This document shows positions 1 through 9,598 of a stretch of 64,000 bases of DNA, in pieces. Positions within the stretch are counted from its first letter, which is position 1, and each line of letters begins with the position of its first letter. The notes below the pieces were generated by a model that did no database searches, was not told the origin of the DNA, and saw only the letters and a program-made list of their open reading frames with translations. Source of the stretch: Egbenema bharatensis (GTDB lineage: Bacteria; Cyanobacteriota; Cyanobacteriia; Elainellales; Elainellaceae); NCBI RefSeq assembly GCF_048077055.1, contig NZ_CP182236.1, positions 3,100,001 through 3,164,000 on the forward strand, given 5' to 3'. Made by a program: the position numbers and the translations under genes.

Positions 1-1027
1 TGCTGGTGCTGCCACTACGAAGGCTGACTTGATAGCGATCGATTGCGGTTTGGCGAATTGACTCCAGAGCAGTATGGGTTTCAATGGCTGAATCGAGACG
101 TTCTGCCAAACGCTGGGGAATCAACTCGTTACCGCCAACGACGTGATATCGTTCATCACTGATGCCGTAGGTGCTCCACTGTCCGGCTTCTGCCCCAATC
201 AAAAACAGCAGATTCAAGCAGGATTGGGCATCTGCATCCAGTCCATATTCGGTGATATAGGCAACCCGCACTAACTGTTCAACGATGGGATGAACGGGAG
301 TCAGGGAAAGATATTCTGCCAGAGATAGGCGATCGAGCTGGGCAGCCGCAGGATTGGAATCTCGATAGGTCAAGTTCCATTGGCTGAGGCGTTCAATATC
401 TTTAGCAATTCGGTGGGCTAAGGGTGTAAATTCAACTGCCACCCAGCGATGGTCAATTTTTCGTCCCTGGAAGTAGAGGATTTCTGACTCTAAGCCCTCA
501 TCAGCCGCCCGCAGATCTGCCATTTCTAACCCCAGTTCCGCCGCCAGCGATCGAACCGCTGTGTGATGGGTGTCAATAAACTCTCCGCCCAGTTCTGCCA
601 CTCCTGGATTCTCAGCAGGCTTGGTGACACTCCGCAACCGGCCACCCACCCGCGGACTGGCTTCAATCACATCGACTGCAACTCCAGCCTGACTCAGCCG
701 ATACGCTGCGGTTAATCCTGCAATCCCTGCCCCTACGATCAATACCTTCGAGTCTGTGCCGCGATCGAATCCTGTGACGTTCCTTTGTCCTGAACCTGAA
801 ACCGAAACGACACCCGCCGCAGGCTTGAACGGATTCAGAGTTGCAACACTGGCTAGCCCCATTCCTCCTAAAACCTGTCGGCGCGACACAATCCTTTGCC
901 CGAAAGGAGCACCATATCCTGCCCCATATCGCTCCACAGCTTCATCCAGGGAGCACTGAGTCGCCGCTGAAAGAGACACGATACGATAGGCACGGCGCAA
1001 TAAATTCGTGAGAGTCTGTTTAGCCAT
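1..1027 (-). CDS. FAD-dependent amine oxidase, Tat-exported (3' end outside window)
   Basis: About 342 N-terminal residues of a flavin monoamine oxidase/L-amino-acid-oxidase-type protein; the C-terminus lies beyond base 1. The frame is open from the ATG at 1027 to the window edge. Near residue 50 it has SRRQVLGGMGLA, a twin-arginine export signal, followed by the Rossmann FAD motif VGAGIAGLTAAYRLSQAG and the RVGGRL segment typical of the family, then GGEFID. These enzymes oxidise amines or amino acids to aldehydes or keto acids with release of ammonia and H2O2; the substrate cannot be read from this part. The Tat signal implies a folded, FAD-loaded periplasmic or thylakoid-lumen enzyme. It diverges from the YCII gene at 1061. 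Confidence 0.8.
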   Translation of the reverse strand, partial: MAKQTLTNLLRRAYRIVSLSAATQCSLDEAVERYGAGYGAPFGQRIVSRRQVLGGMGLASVATLNPFKPAAGVVSVSGSGQRNVTGFDRGTDSKVLIVGAGIAGLTAAYRLSQAGVAVDVIEASPRVGGRLRSVTKPAENPGVAELGGEFIDTHHTAVRSLAAELGLEMADLRAADEGLESEILYFQGRKIDHRWVAVEFTPLAHRIAKDIERLSQWNLTYRDSNPAAAQLDRLSLAEYLSLTPVHPIVEQLVRVAYITEYGLDADAQSCLNLLFLIGAEAGQWSTYGISDERYHVVGGNELIPQRLAERLDSAIETHTALESIRQTAIDRYQVSLRSGSTS

Positions 1028-1060
1028 ATGGGTGATTAGCCACGAAGAGGAAGCGGGTTC

Positions 1061-1327
1061 ATGCCTTGGTTTGTCAAAATTGAAAAGGGAATTGTTGATA
1101 AGTCCACATTTGATCAGTTTGTGCCTGCCCACCAAGCCTATGTTAAACGCCTGATTGCCGAGGGGCGTGAGGCTAAAACGGGTTACTGGGGCGAGTTCGG
1201 CGGCGGTATGCTGCTGTTTAAAGCGGCAAACCTGGAGGAAGCAAAGGCGATCGTTGTCCAGGATCCTTTGATTCAAAACGGCTGTGTAGACTATCAACTG
1301 CACGAATGGTGCATTGTCGTTGAGTAA
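1061..1327 (+). CDS. YCII-family protein
   Basis: 88 residues, the normal length for a stand-alone YCII (YciI-like) domain, a small alpha/beta barrel resembling muconolactone isomerase. The N-terminus MPWFVKIEKGIVDK and the central AHQAYVKRLIAEGREAKTGY, followed by a Gly-rich GGGM segment and an acidic helix, fit this family. Biochemical roles are mostly unknown; some members are dehalogenase- or racemase-like. It ends 13 bases before the smpB start and is probably co-transcribed with it. No specific function is assigned. Confidence 0.75.
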   Translation: MPWFVKIEKGIVDKSTFDQFVPAHQAYVKRLIAEGREAKTGYWGEFGGGMLLFKAANLEEAKAIVVQDPLIQNGCVDYQLHEWCIVVE

Positions 1328-1340
1328 AGGAGAAAACAAG

Positions 1341-1808
1341 ATGGGCGACAGCAGCGACGGCTACAAAATCATTGCTGATAATCGTCAGGCAAGATTTCAG
1401 TACGAAATTCTGGAAACCTACGAGGCGGGCATCGAGCTAAGAGGGACAGAGGTGAAATCCATCCGTCAGGGAAAGGTTAACCTGCGGGATGGCTATGCCC
1501 TGATTCGCAATGAAGAGGCCTGGCTCCACAATGTTCATATTTCCCCCCACGACACGGCCGGACAAATTTTTAACCACGACCCCCGCCGCACCCGCAAACT
1601 CCTGCTCCATGCCCAGGAAATTCGCAAGCTGATTGGCCAGGTTGAGCAAAAAGGACTCACTTTGATTCCACTCAAACTTTTCCTGAAGCGAGGTTGGGTC
1701 AAAGTAACGATCGGGCTGGCACGCGGGAAGAAGCTCCACGATAAACGGGAAGACCTGAAGCGGAAGCAGGCGAACCGTGAAATTGAGCGAGCTATGAAGA
1801 ATTACTAG
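1341..1808 (+). CDS. smpB: SsrA-binding protein SmpB
   Basis: 155 residues, usual SmpB length. SmpB binds tmRNA and delivers it to stalled ribosomes for trans-translation. Family landmarks: IIADNRQARFQYEILETYEAG near the start, GIELRGTEVKSIRQGKVNLRDGY in the beta-barrel and the basic tail GLARGKKLHDKREDLKRKQ that mimics the missing tRNA half. I chose the ATG at 1341 rather than one at 1314: it follows a good AAAGGAG ribosome-binding site and matches the family N-terminus, and the upstream one lies inside the preceding gene. The tmRNA gene itself is not in the window. Confidence 0.95.
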   Translation: MGDSSDGYKIIADNRQARFQYEILETYEAGIELRGTEVKSIRQGKVNLRDGYALIRNEEAWLHNVHISPHDTAGQIFNHDPRRTRKLLLHAQEIRKLIGQVEQKGLTLIPLKLFLKRGWVKVTIGLARGKKLHDKREDLKRKQANREIERAMKNY

Positions 1809-2607
1809 CCCGATCGATCGGGTTAAAAACGCAAATTTGTTACGAAATGTTGCAGAGGACTGCCTGTTCATGTTATGTTTCTTTACATAACGATCTTGGG
1901 GTCATCCTAAAAGCATTGCACAGCAAAGGGGTTTAGCTGTTGTAAAGGATGTTCCGTAGGTATCGGGTTATCTCCTCCCAACACAGCGAGTCTAGTCAGC
2001 CCCTTCTTGAGGCTGACTTTTCTTTAGCCTTTTAGTCTTTAGGTTTTAGTCTTTAGCGTTTTGGGAGATCTGAGACACGATTGCTCCAGGGATTGCTCCA
2101 GGGATAGTTCCAGCCAGGTGCAAATGCTGGGTCAGGCATCCCGGCAACGAATGCCAGCTTCTTGCCAGCTTCTTCCCGATCGCCCCCATGCCCATTTGAA
2201 AGGATGGTTAGAAGATAGATAAAACAAAATCTTTAACGTGAAATCTTTGACCAAACCTGGCCGTAGACTCAACCGCGTGATAAGTTAGTGAATGGCGCAG
2301 ATATACAGATGCTTCAGCCCTACAGTTTCACTCACACATTTTCCGTTTCAGTGTCGAATGCTTCCGTGAAAAAAGTTGACAGGCTCATTGGGCGATTGCG
2401 TCAGTTCTCTCCTTCTCAAGGTACAGTGTTGAGTCGAGAGGGTTGTGTAGCATTTATATGTACGTTTATTAAGTTGTATTCTCAGAGTTGGTTGACGATT
2501 CGCCGTGCTTACTATGGATTTTTGAGTGAGCTTTCCATTATCCTTGACCAGCATTTAATCCACCGTTTTGAAACGTTTTGTTTTTGAGCCTCTGGAGGTA
2601 TCTTTTC
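1809..2607. other. 799-bp intergenic region with hairpins, smpB to RRM gene
   Basis: No convincing protein gene; a 99-codon frame at 2288-2587 lacks a good ribosome-binding site and any recognisable motif, and is more likely the long 5' leader of the RRM gene. The region holds a perfect 7-bp inverted repeat GTTATGT-N6-ACATAAC (1872-1891), a small ACAGC/GCTGT hairpin and the strong terminator listed separately, followed by a short near-repeat (GATTGCTCCAGGGAT, twice, around 2080-2105). Cold-regulated RRM genes of cyanobacteria often have long leaders, which would fit 2288-2607. Confidence 0.4.
1994..2025 (+). terminator. Rho-independent terminator, possibly ending a small RNA
   Basis: Perfect 8-bp stem AGTCAGCC/GGCTGACT with a 9-base loop, followed by TTTCTTT. 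It lies 186 bases after the smpB stop, far for a simple smpB terminator. The intervening DNA contains further hairpins, so it may end a separate non-coding transcript starting around 1890-1920. Expression is not shown by sequence alone. Confidence 0.55.
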
Positions 2608-3063
2608 ATGTCCATCCGTCTGTACGTAGGCAATCTGCCTAAGGAATTGGAACGTCAGGAATTGGAAGCCGTCTTTTCTGAATTTGATGAGAGTGTTTCC
2701 ACTAAAGTCATCACCGATCGTAGAACGGGCAAGTGTCGGGGATTTGGGTTTGTCACCGTTAAAAACGATGAACAGGCTGACCAATTGATCGAAAAGTTCA
2801 ACGGCTACATGTTCAAAGACAGTCCTTTGAAGATTGAAAAGGCCCTGCCCCGTGCCAAAGGGAAGGGTGAAGAGGGAGCGGAACAGACTGCTTCATCCAA
2901 TGCGGGGAGCAGCCCTTCCAGCAGTCGTCGGAACAATAAGAGCAAGTCTCGGAAGTCTTCTGGCGGTGGCGGTGATTCAGATGCCGTTCAACCCGATCCT
3001 CGTTGGGCTCAGGATCTAGAGAAGTTAAAGCAACTTCTAGCCACTCAAACGGCCAATTCCTAG
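2608..3063 (+). CDS. RRM-domain RNA-binding protein, Rbp3-like
   Basis: 151 residues. Residues 1-80 form one RNA recognition motif: RNP2 is LYVGNL (residues 5-10) and RNP1 is KCRGFGFVTV (about residues 50-59). The tail is Ser/Lys/Arg-rich, not Gly-rich, and ends in a helix with DPRWAQDLEKLKQLL. That length and tail resemble the cyanobacterial Rbp3 type (Synechocystis Slr0193) rather than short Gly-rich cold-shock Rbps. Such proteins bind mRNAs, including photosystem mRNAs near thylakoids; that role is inferred by family. The ATG at 2608 follows a GGAGG site (2594-2598); an in-frame start 30 bases earlier has none. Confidence 0.85.
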   Translation: MSIRLYVGNLPKELERQELEAVFSEFDESVSTKVITDRRTGKCRGFGFVTVKNDEQADQLIEKFNGYMFKDSPLKIEKALPRAKGKGEEGAEQTASSNAGSSPSSSRRNNKSKSRKSSGGGGDSDAVQPDPRWAQDLEKLKQLLATQTANS

Positions 3064-3214
3064 TGTCACCCGCTTAGAGAGGGATGGTTTGAAAACTGTC
3101 CTTTCGTGCTTCCTTGCACCTACCCATGAGGTACTTAATGATTGCTGTCGTGAAGTATCCCTGTTGTAGGTGCTTTGTGTTTGCTGGGTACGTTGCAGCG
3201 AATTCCCTAGCCTG

Positions 3215-3330
3215 ATACCGATTCAAATCGTTTGCACGGCAGATAGATTGCCTGTAGGAGCGTACTGCTGTGCGCCCTGACCGAGACGTGCAATTTCTGC
3301 CGATCAAATTGGTATGAAAAAGTAGGGTGG
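3215..3330. repeat. Dispersed palindromic repeat (copy 1)
   Basis: Contains GCGTACTGCTGTGCGCCC inside a ~70-bp unit running from ATTCAAATCGTTTGCACGGC to the CCTGACC end. An inverted, nearly identical copy lies at 9048-9112; shorter core copies are at 5128-5162 and 12836-12866. The rest of the 382-bp gap between the RRM gene and the DUF1611 gene (3064-3445) shows no gene. Confidence 0.7.
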
Positions 3331-3445
3331 GCATTGCCTACCCAAACGCGGTCGCTTTGTCCGTTGAAGCATTGGGGAAGATGGCCACTCTACGAAATTC
3401 TATTCATTTTGCATTGCCTGTTGCCGGGTAATTCAATTACCATTT

Positions 3446-4498
3446 CTAACGCAAAATGGCTTCTAGCAAGGGTTCAGCACCATAGCGAATTGCATCTGTA
3501 CAGGGCAGTCCGGTTTCTAACTGGGCCTGTTCGATCGCCTGTTGAGCTTCCAGGTCATTGAGATGAAAGGTGTTCAGGGCGATGCCAACAACCTTAGTGG
3601 GCGCGAAGGAACCCCCGGCGGCGGCAACCATTTCATAGACCTGAATCGCTTTGGTGAGGGATGGAATAGGGACGTGGGAAAAATTATGGATGTGGGTTTG
3701 TCCAGCTCGATGGGACAGGATCAGGTGGGTAGGCTGAGAACCACGAATCAGGGGGAGCGTTGCCGTAGAAGCTGGATTCATCAGCGATCCCTGACCCTCG
3801 ACATACAGGACATCGTGATCATAGCCATAGCGCATCAACACTTGCTCCACTGCACCAGCAGCAAAATCAATTCGCACAGCATCCAGGGGAATTCCATCAT
3901 GCCCCAGCATTAGAGCCGTCTGCCCGGTGGCTAAAAAGCGCGATCGCAAGCCTCGCTTCAGCGTGGCGTAATGCAGTTCCAGCCCGGTAGACATCTTGCC
4001 AATGCTCATGTCTGTGCCCACGCAGAGCACTCGCAAACAGGGTAGCGATCGGGCCATGCCGCTGCCCACCGTCAGTCCAGCCGGTTCCTGACGAATATCC
4101 CAGATCCACTGGTTGGGTTTTTGATTCTGGTTCAGTAAATTCTGAAGCTCCGGATCGGCTCCCATGGGCGTATGCAGGCCATTCATTACCGACAGACCCG
4201 ATGCCACGGACTGTTTAATTTCCTGCCACCATGCCTCCGGTAAGCCCCCCCCAGAGGGGGCAATGCCGATCGCCAATACATCGGGCTGATAGGACAGAGC
4301 ATCGACCACAGAAGCTACAATCGGCACATCTCGCTGAATTCCGGTGAGTTTGGGGAGGGATTGCCCGGCACAGTCCTGATCGATCACGGCAACGATCGGA
4401 TTCTCACCATAGCGCAACAGCGAAATTCCAGTTTTCCCCTTCGAGCTTTGGGTTCCTTCGTGAAGCAAAATAGCAAGGCGATCGGATGGCTGCAACAT
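3446..4498 (-). CDS. DUF1611 family P-loop protein (DgcN-like)
   Basis: 350 residues, normal for the family. The N-terminal Rossmann-like part (residues 1-130) contains GIAPSGGGLPEAW; the C-terminal P-loop domain has VGTDMSIGKMST (about residues 160-171) as Walker A, then EGQGSLMNPAST and LILSHRAGQTH. A characterised member, DgcN, is an N-acetyltransferase acting with DgcA in D-glutamate use; in many genomes DUF1611 genes sit beside an Ala-Glu dipeptide epimerase. No epimerase is adjacent here, so a role in D-amino-acid or muropeptide recycling is only an inference. It follows the 162-aa membrane-protein gene on the same side of the map with a 63-bp gap. Confidence 0.8.
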   Translation of the reverse strand: MLQPSDRLAILLHEGTQSSKGKTGISLLRYGENPIVAVIDQDCAGQSLPKLTGIQRDVPIVASVVDALSYQPDVLAIGIAPSGGGLPEAWWQEIKQSVASGLSVMNGLHTPMGADPELQNLLNQNQKPNQWIWDIRQEPAGLTVGSGMARSLPCLRVLCVGTDMSIGKMSTGLELHYATLKRGLRSRFLATGQTALMLGHDGIPLDAVRIDFAAGAVEQVLMRYGYDHDVLYVEGQGSLMNPASTATLPLIRGSQPTHLILSHRAGQTHIHNFSHVPIPSLTKAIQVYEMVAAAGGSFAPTKVVGIALNTFHLNDLEAQQAIEQAQLETGLPCTDAIRYGAEPLLEAILR

Positions 4499-4561
4499 AT
4501 AGTAATGAGATTCGGAACGAGCTTTCTCATCCTAATGTCAACCGACTTCACCCTACAATCG

Positions 4562-5050
4562 CTATCCCTGCTTTTCACACACCCATTTCCAGAGGGGATG
4601 GCTCTTGCCCTGCCGCCGGATCTGTAGTACTTGCTCCTCCAGACGTTGAACGTACTCTTGGGGCATTCCCCAGAGAATATTGCGACTTTGCCACACCAGA
4701 ATGGCGATCGTCATGGCAATGCAGAGAATTAGCCCTAACGCAGGCAAGCGATTGTACACGATGGTGTAGCGAACTGCCGTCCAGGTAAAGTAATCCCGCC
4801 ACAGGGCAAACTCCGATCGCAACGCCCAGAGGCTCATCGGCGCAACAAACACCCAGAGGGCCACCACAAACATCCATCGGCTATAAACCGTAAAGTGATG
4901 GAGCCGCTGAACCTGCTGTTGAAAAATTGGATCTTTGGCAATGGTTTCTGTACCCTGTGCCGTATCGAAGTTTGAAACCTCATCCGGACTGGCAGGATGA
5001 AAGTTGGGTTGATGGGGAGGGGGGTTCCGTCGATCGTCGAAGTCGGTCAT
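4562..5050 (-). CDS. Conserved hypothetical membrane protein, two TM helices
   Basis: 162 residues, not assigned to a characterised family. A polar, Pro/Asn-rich N-terminus (about 50 residues) precedes two hydrophobic segments around residues 62-80 (MFVVALWVFVAPMSLWAL) and 102-122 (LPALGLILCIAMTIAILVW), followed by a charged helix with QEYVQRLEEQVLQIRRQGKS. Both termini are probably on the same side of the membrane. The start at 5050 follows only a weak ribosome-binding site. It ends 63 bases upstream of the DUF1611 gene and could be co-transcribed with it. Confidence 0.6.
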   Translation of the reverse strand: MTDFDDRRNPPPHQPNFHPASPDEVSNFDTAQGTETIAKDPIFQQQVQRLHHFTVYSRWMFVVALWVFVAPMSLWALRSEFALWRDYFTWTAVRYTIVYNRLPALGLILCIAMTIAILVWQSRNILWGMPQEYVQRLEEQVLQIRRQGKSHPLWKWVCEKQG

Positions 5051-5127
5051 GCCAATGGTTAAGAAAAACGGGAAATGAACGATATGGCAGGCAGGTCAGG
5101 TTAGGGGGATGCGGCAAAATAACCTAC

Positions 5128-5162
5128 CCGTTAGGAGCACACTGCTGTGCGCCCTGACAGCC
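5128..5162. repeat. Dispersed palindromic repeat core
   Basis: GGAGCACACTGCTGTGCGCC followed by CTGACAGC; same core as the units at 3215-3330, 9048-9112 and 12836-12866. Lies in the divergent gap between the membrane-protein gene and the DUF2721 gene. Confidence 0.6.
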
Positions 5163-5401
5163 GATTTTTTCAAAAATTGGGATGCCATTGGATTGCAGAT
5201 CCCTAAGTTGATTAGGTTAATGGATCAGATTGCTACTCCAGGGTAACTGTTCTTAAAGTAACTGTTCTTAAAGTAACCGGTCTTTCCCAGAGTAGCTGTT
5301 CTTTCAGGGGAGTGATATCATCCCAAGCAAAGTTTATTGAACAGTGGTGCAGTCCGGTCTACTATCTTAGTACAATTGCACCAGTCTCCCAGGGAAGCAG
5401 C

Positions 5402-6001
5402 ATGAGCATTGAGCAAACAGATCAACTAATTCGACTGGTTTTAAATTCACTACTGCTCGTTCTGATCTGCGTTGCAGTGGTAAATGGATTGCTCATGCGG
5501 CAGACTGCTTTTGCCAATCGTCTGCGGCAGACCCAAAAAGAGTATCTGGAATTGCTGGATGGAGGACTGTTCAGAAACGATCGCCGGATGCAGCTTAAGG
5601 GTCAGCTTCGACAGTTGCGGTATCACTATCGTGTGGCCCATGCCAGCCTGCTCACCGCCCACTACGCCCTCTTGCTATGTATGACCAGTACGGTGGTGGT
5701 GGCGTTCAGGATGCTGCTTCCATCCAACTGGCTCATTTACGCAGCCCTGGTTTTGTTTGTGCTGGGGACGATCGTACTGCTGTTCAGTATCGGACTGACC
5801 CTACTGGATGTCTACGCCACCAATCATTCCCTGGGAGAAGAAATTACCTGGATACTTCGCCTGGGAGCGATCGAAACTGGCTCTAGCCGCATTTCAGCCA
5901 AACCTACTTCACCCCAGAATGGATCATTGCCTTTGGCAGGTCATAGACCATCACGGCAACGGCAGCGGGTTCACCGTCAACTCAACCGAACTGCGAATTA
6001 G
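5402..6001 (+). CDS. DUF2721 family membrane protein
   Basis: 199 residues from the ATG at 5402, which starts the family-like MSIEQTDQLIRLVLNSLLLV; the frame is open 90 bases further upstream but without family resemblance. Three hydrophobic segments are visible, near residues 10-30, 80-100 and 108-130, with a charged cytoplasmic loop (RLRQTQKEYLELLDGG) between the first and second, as in DUF2721 proteins of cyanobacteria. Function unknown. The last 35 residues are basic and low-complexity. It converges with the DUF3084 gene, with 12 bases between stops. Confidence 0.75.
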   Translation: MSIEQTDQLIRLVLNSLLLVLICVAVVNGLLMRQTAFANRLRQTQKEYLELLDGGLFRNDRRMQLKGQLRQLRYHYRVAHASLLTAHYALLLCMTSTVVVAFRMLLPSNWLIYAALVLFVLGTIVLLFSIGLTLLDVYATNHSLGEEITWILRLGAIETGSSRISAKPTSPQNGSLPLAGHRPSRQRQRVHRQLNRTAN

Positions 6002-6013
6002 CCCGCGGCAGTG

Positions 6014-7419
6014 CTAAGGAAGGGGAATCTCGATCGGCTCAAATTGTCCCGTGCCGAACTGAATTTGCCCATCATCAATGGCGACTAGCTCCATCCGAAT
6101 CCCAGCAGTATAGGCATCGTCGGCTGCAACGGCTTGAATTTCCAGCGCACCCCGATATTCTCGAATCTGGTCGATGAACTCGAGCGCCGTTTCCCGACGA
6201 TTATCCGTAATTTCGATCGAATCAGCAAAAATTCCGGCTTGCCGGGCCCGAAATTGTGCAGCGGCAATCAACAATAGGATCCGTTCAGCCAATTCCTGAT
6301 CGGTCATCGTTGTGGCATCAATCACCGTAGCGGTTACCACATCTCCCCGCTCAAACACTAACTGGTTAGGAGCCGTCGAAAAATACACGTTAATACAGGC
6401 ATCTCCCGCCAGCAGACACGGTTCTCCAACAACGTAGTTTCCCGCCGCTTGCACCCGAATGACGTAATCCCGCCCGTCACCAATCTGGTTGATCACCTGC
6501 TCCACTTCTGCATTAGTAATTTGGATCACCTGCTCGTCCAGCTCTCCGGCCCCGGCAAGACCCGTTGAATCGCTACCCGGTTGGCTTGCTGCAATAACCG
6601 TTCAACCGCTTGAGGCGCAGCATTGGGATTGACAATTCGCACGACTCCAGAGGCCAGGGTTTGGTTGCGCAGCAGGGCGACATTCCCCTGCCGGAGAGCC
6701 TGAAATTCTCGCTCCAGGACTTGGATCTCTTGCGTCAGAAACACATACTGGTTTTCCAACTGGCGCAACTCTTCCTCGCGCTGCAAAATTGCCTGATCTC
6801 GCGCGGCAATTTCTAGATCGCGGGCGGCAATTTGTTCCCTCACTTCATCTCGCTGCCGGATCAGTTCCTGGCGATCGGACTGAAGCTGTTCAATTTCAGA
6901 GCGCAGGGTCAGGGCCTGGGTTGAAATGGTCGCCAGGAGGGATTGGGCTTGCTGGAATCGTCCCTGGACTTGCTGAAGCTGTTCCTGGGTATTCCCTAGC
7001 TCTGCCTCCGTTTCCGCCTGGCGAGTAATTGACTCCTGCAACGACTCATTAATATCCTCCAGCCGCTCCTGGGCAGTCATTTGTTCCTGGCGGGCACTGG
7101 CTAGCTCATCCTCAATTTCTTCTTTTTCAGAAGCAATTTGATCCAATTCCTGACGGGCATCGGACAGATCTCGCTGAATATTTTCCAGTTCAAATACACC
7201 CGTTCGCAGTTGATCGCTCACCAAAAACAGTAGGGCGAACGTAGAGGCAGAAATAACCGTTCCTGTGAGAATGGTAATCAGAGTTGCCGTCTGGCGAGGC
7301 CGCAGGTTAAACAAACTCAGGCGAGCTTTACCCACGCGCATGCCAATGCGATCGCCCGCAGTGGCAATCACCCCTCCTAACACCAAAATCGCTGCAATCA
7401 AGACCAGCCCAGTGGTCAT
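6014..7419 (-). CDS. DUF3084 family coiled-coil membrane protein (one frameshift)
   Basis: A single DUF3084 protein of about 468 residues read in two frames. The first part (7419-6526) starts with a TM helix (LVLIAAILVLGGVIATAGDR), has a second TM around residue 50-70 and a long Gln/Glu-rich coiled coil (residues 75-240). The second part (from 6529 down) begins QVIQITNAEVEQVINQIGDG, the conserved family C-terminus. The frames join if one base is restored in the GGGGCC run at 6548-6553 (minus strand). No start codon with ribosome-binding site serves the second part, so two genes are unlikely. Function unknown; widespread in cyanobacteria. I think the break is a sequence error (see findings). 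Confidence 0.8.
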
Positions 7420-7710
7420 CGTCAGTTATAAAAAGTCCAGTTCCAGCCTACTATCAGCAACCCGATTTGCGCCATTCGTAATTGACTTTCTGCTGGGTTT
7501 TTAGCACATTCGCTAAAACAGTAGCCCCAGGTTCAATCAACCGCTAAAATTCAAATCTTGTCCCTGCTTACCTATTCTCGCTGATCGACAGGTGATTTAA
7601 ATTGCCCCTGTAAGCAGGCAAACCACGGCAGCCAAAAACTGCAACCCTGCATCCTTTCTCTTTTATCTTGCATCTTTTCCTCCTTGAACGTTCCTCCTTC
7701 ATCCTTACCC

Positions 7711-8972
7711 ATGAAACTCCTCTGCCTCAGTAACGGCCACGGCGAAGACACGATCGCCCTTCGCATTCTTCAAGCCCTCCAAACTCAATCCGCCCAAGAG
7801 ATCGAGATTGCAGCCCTACCGATCGTGGGAGCGGGTCATGCCTATGTAAATCAGGGCATCCCGTTAGCTGGCCCAGCCAAACCCATGCCCTCTGGCGGCT
7901 TTATCTATATGGATCGCCAGCAATTATTGAGAGATCTCAAAGGGGGGCTGCTTTCCCTGACGCGGGCACAACTGCAAACGGTGCGATCGCGGCCAGAGCA
8001 GGTTGGAGCATATTAGCTGTCGGCGACATTGTGCCGCTGTTGTTTGCCTGGTGGAGTGGGGCAACCTATGCCTTTGTGGGAACGGCAAAATCAGAATATT
8101 ACCTGCGGGATGAACGGGGGCAACTGCCTCGGCAATCCTGGTTTGACCGCATGGAAGGTTGGTCGGGGTCGGATTACCTGCCCTGGGAACGCTGGTTGAT
8201 GCGGCATCGACGGTGCAAGGCCGTATTTCCAAGGGATCAGCTCACGGCCAGTACGCTGAAGCGATGGCACATTCCAGCCATCAGTATGGGAAATCCGATG
8301 ATGGATGGGCTTGACCCAACGGGGATTGATTTCAATCTGGCGGCCGATCGGGCGACTGCTGAAGAAAGGGAACGACCGCTGACGTTTGTGCTGCTGCCCG
8401 GTTCCCGCCCACCCGAAGCCTATCGGAATTGGCAATTACTGTTCCAGGCAGTGTCGGCCTTGGTGGCGGCCTTTGCTAACAAACAACGGCTGCTGTTTTT
8501 GGGTGCGATCGCTCCGGGGCTGGATCTGGCTCCCTTCCAGCAAGATTTGAAAGCTTCTGGATGGTGGACTGCTCCGCAAACCGCAACAGAGCCAACCTTT
8601 CAGACCTTTCACCAGCTTGAGGCTACCCTGATTCTGACGCAACACGCCTTCAGCGATTGTTTACATCAAGCAGATTTTGCGATCGCCATGGCTGGAACGG
8701 CCACGGAACAGTTTGTCGGATTGGGTAAACCTGCCATTACCTTACCGGGACAGGGCCCCCAGTTCACAGCTAAATTTGCTGAAGCTCAAACTCGCCTCTT
8801 AGGCCCCTCGGTCACGCTAGTAGAACATCCACCGGCCGTTGTGGCAGCCGTTCAGTCCTTATTAAACGACCCCGATCGTCTTCAGGAGATTGCTGAAAAT
8901 GGCCACAGACGGATGGGGGAAGCGGGTGCTGCTCGCCGAATTGCGGAACAGTTGCGATTGATATTTGGATAA
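7711..8972 (+). CDS. Lipid-A-disaccharide synthase-related protein (one frameshift)
   Basis: Two frames (7711-8016 and 8031-8972) together give about 420 residues, the length of the cyanobacterial/plant LpxB-related family (TIGR03492 type). N-terminus MKLLCLSNGHGEDTIALRIL is characteristic; the second part has LPLLFAWWSGATYAFVGTAK, LLPGSRPPEAYRNW and the nucleotide-sugar region MAGTATEQFVGLGKPAITLPG. Restoring one G at the GGCC at 7991-7994 gives the continuous reading GWSILAVGDIVPLLFAWW. The family has a GT-B fold, but its reaction is not established, since cyanobacteria with it may not make standard lipid A. Start chosen at 7711 from family N-terminus. Confidence 0.8.
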
Positions 8973-8994
8973 TCGATATTTGGATGAGGGTCTT

Positions 8995-9112
8995 TGACTG
9001 TGCGGGCAAGATGCCCACCCCACAAGAATTTCAGCACATCCCGGTCAGGGTGCACAGCAGTGCGCCCCTACAGGCAATCTATCTGCCGTGCAAACGATTT
9101 GAATCGGTATAA
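8995..9112. repeat. Two dispersed repeats in tandem
   Basis: 8995-9030 is a GCGGGCAAGATGCCCACCCC-ACAAGA unit, a family also seen at 26354-26385, 44921-44981 and 48362-48450. 9048-9112 is an inverted, nearly identical copy of the ~70-bp unit at 3215-3330, containing GTGCACAGCAGTGCGCCCC. These may be non-autonomous mobile repeats; no protein is encoded. Confidence 0.65.
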
Positions 9113-9160
9113 CTTTGCATCCTAAGTTGCACGGTAAGTAGTTGTCATGGTGAATAATTG

Positions 9161-9598
9161 TCACGGTAAATACTTTTGCACAACGATCCAACCCGTTAGA
9201 GAGACGATCGCAAATCCGACAAACAGCACGATGTTCGTACCAATGTGGAGCCATCGGGCCCAGAGACGTTGTGGGCTGATTTGAGCAGCACTCCAGGCAG
9301 ACAGCAGCGTTAAATCAACCACCACTAATCCCGCAGGCAGATGAACTGAATGCCCCAAATTGCCGTAGTGACCGATCGTGCCCACCAGCCCGATCCCCAG
9401 CAACAGCAGCACCAGAACGACCATCGTACTGCCGATAACATAGTGAAACGGTCGAAGCCATTTGGGACGGGGTTGACTGGATTGACGGGCAACAAACATC
9501 CAACCACCTGTAATCGCCAGAAGAAAATAGGCTGCGATCGATAGACCCATTGACCAGGCTGCAATTCGCCAGAGCCATAGAAAAGAAGGAAGGTTCAC
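9161..9598 (-). CDS. DUF4079 family membrane protein
   Basis: 145 residues with four hydrophobic segments: about residues 7-32, 52-72, 84-105 and 117-140, typical of the DUF4079 proteins of cyanobacteria and plastids. Conserved histidines lie near the helix ends (FHYVIGS, GHYGNLGHSVHLPAGL, WLHIGTN), reminiscent of small cytochrome-b561-like membrane proteins, but heme binding is only a possibility. No operon partners; it is flanked by repeats on the left and a tRNA-like sequence on the right. Confidence 0.75.
   Translation of the reverse strand: MNLPSFLWLWRIAAWSMGLSIAAYFLLAITGGWMFVARQSSQPRPKWLRPFHYVIGSTMVVLVLLLLGIGLVGTIGHYGNLGHSVHLPAGLVVVDLTLLSAWSAAQISPQRLWARWLHIGTNIVLFVGFAIVSLTGWIVVQKYLP

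Noticed and set aside
1437..1871. 144-codon frame on the minus strand over smpB
   Set aside because: Antisense shadow of smpB; composition follows the reverse of that gene.
2288..2587. 99-codon open frame before the RRM gene
   Set aside because: No ribosome-binding site, no recognisable motif, and it overlaps the expected leader of the next gene.
6014..6529. Separate 171-residue gene after the DUF3084 part
   Set aside because: It has no start with ribosome-binding site and is the known C-terminus of DUF3084 proteins in the shifted frame.
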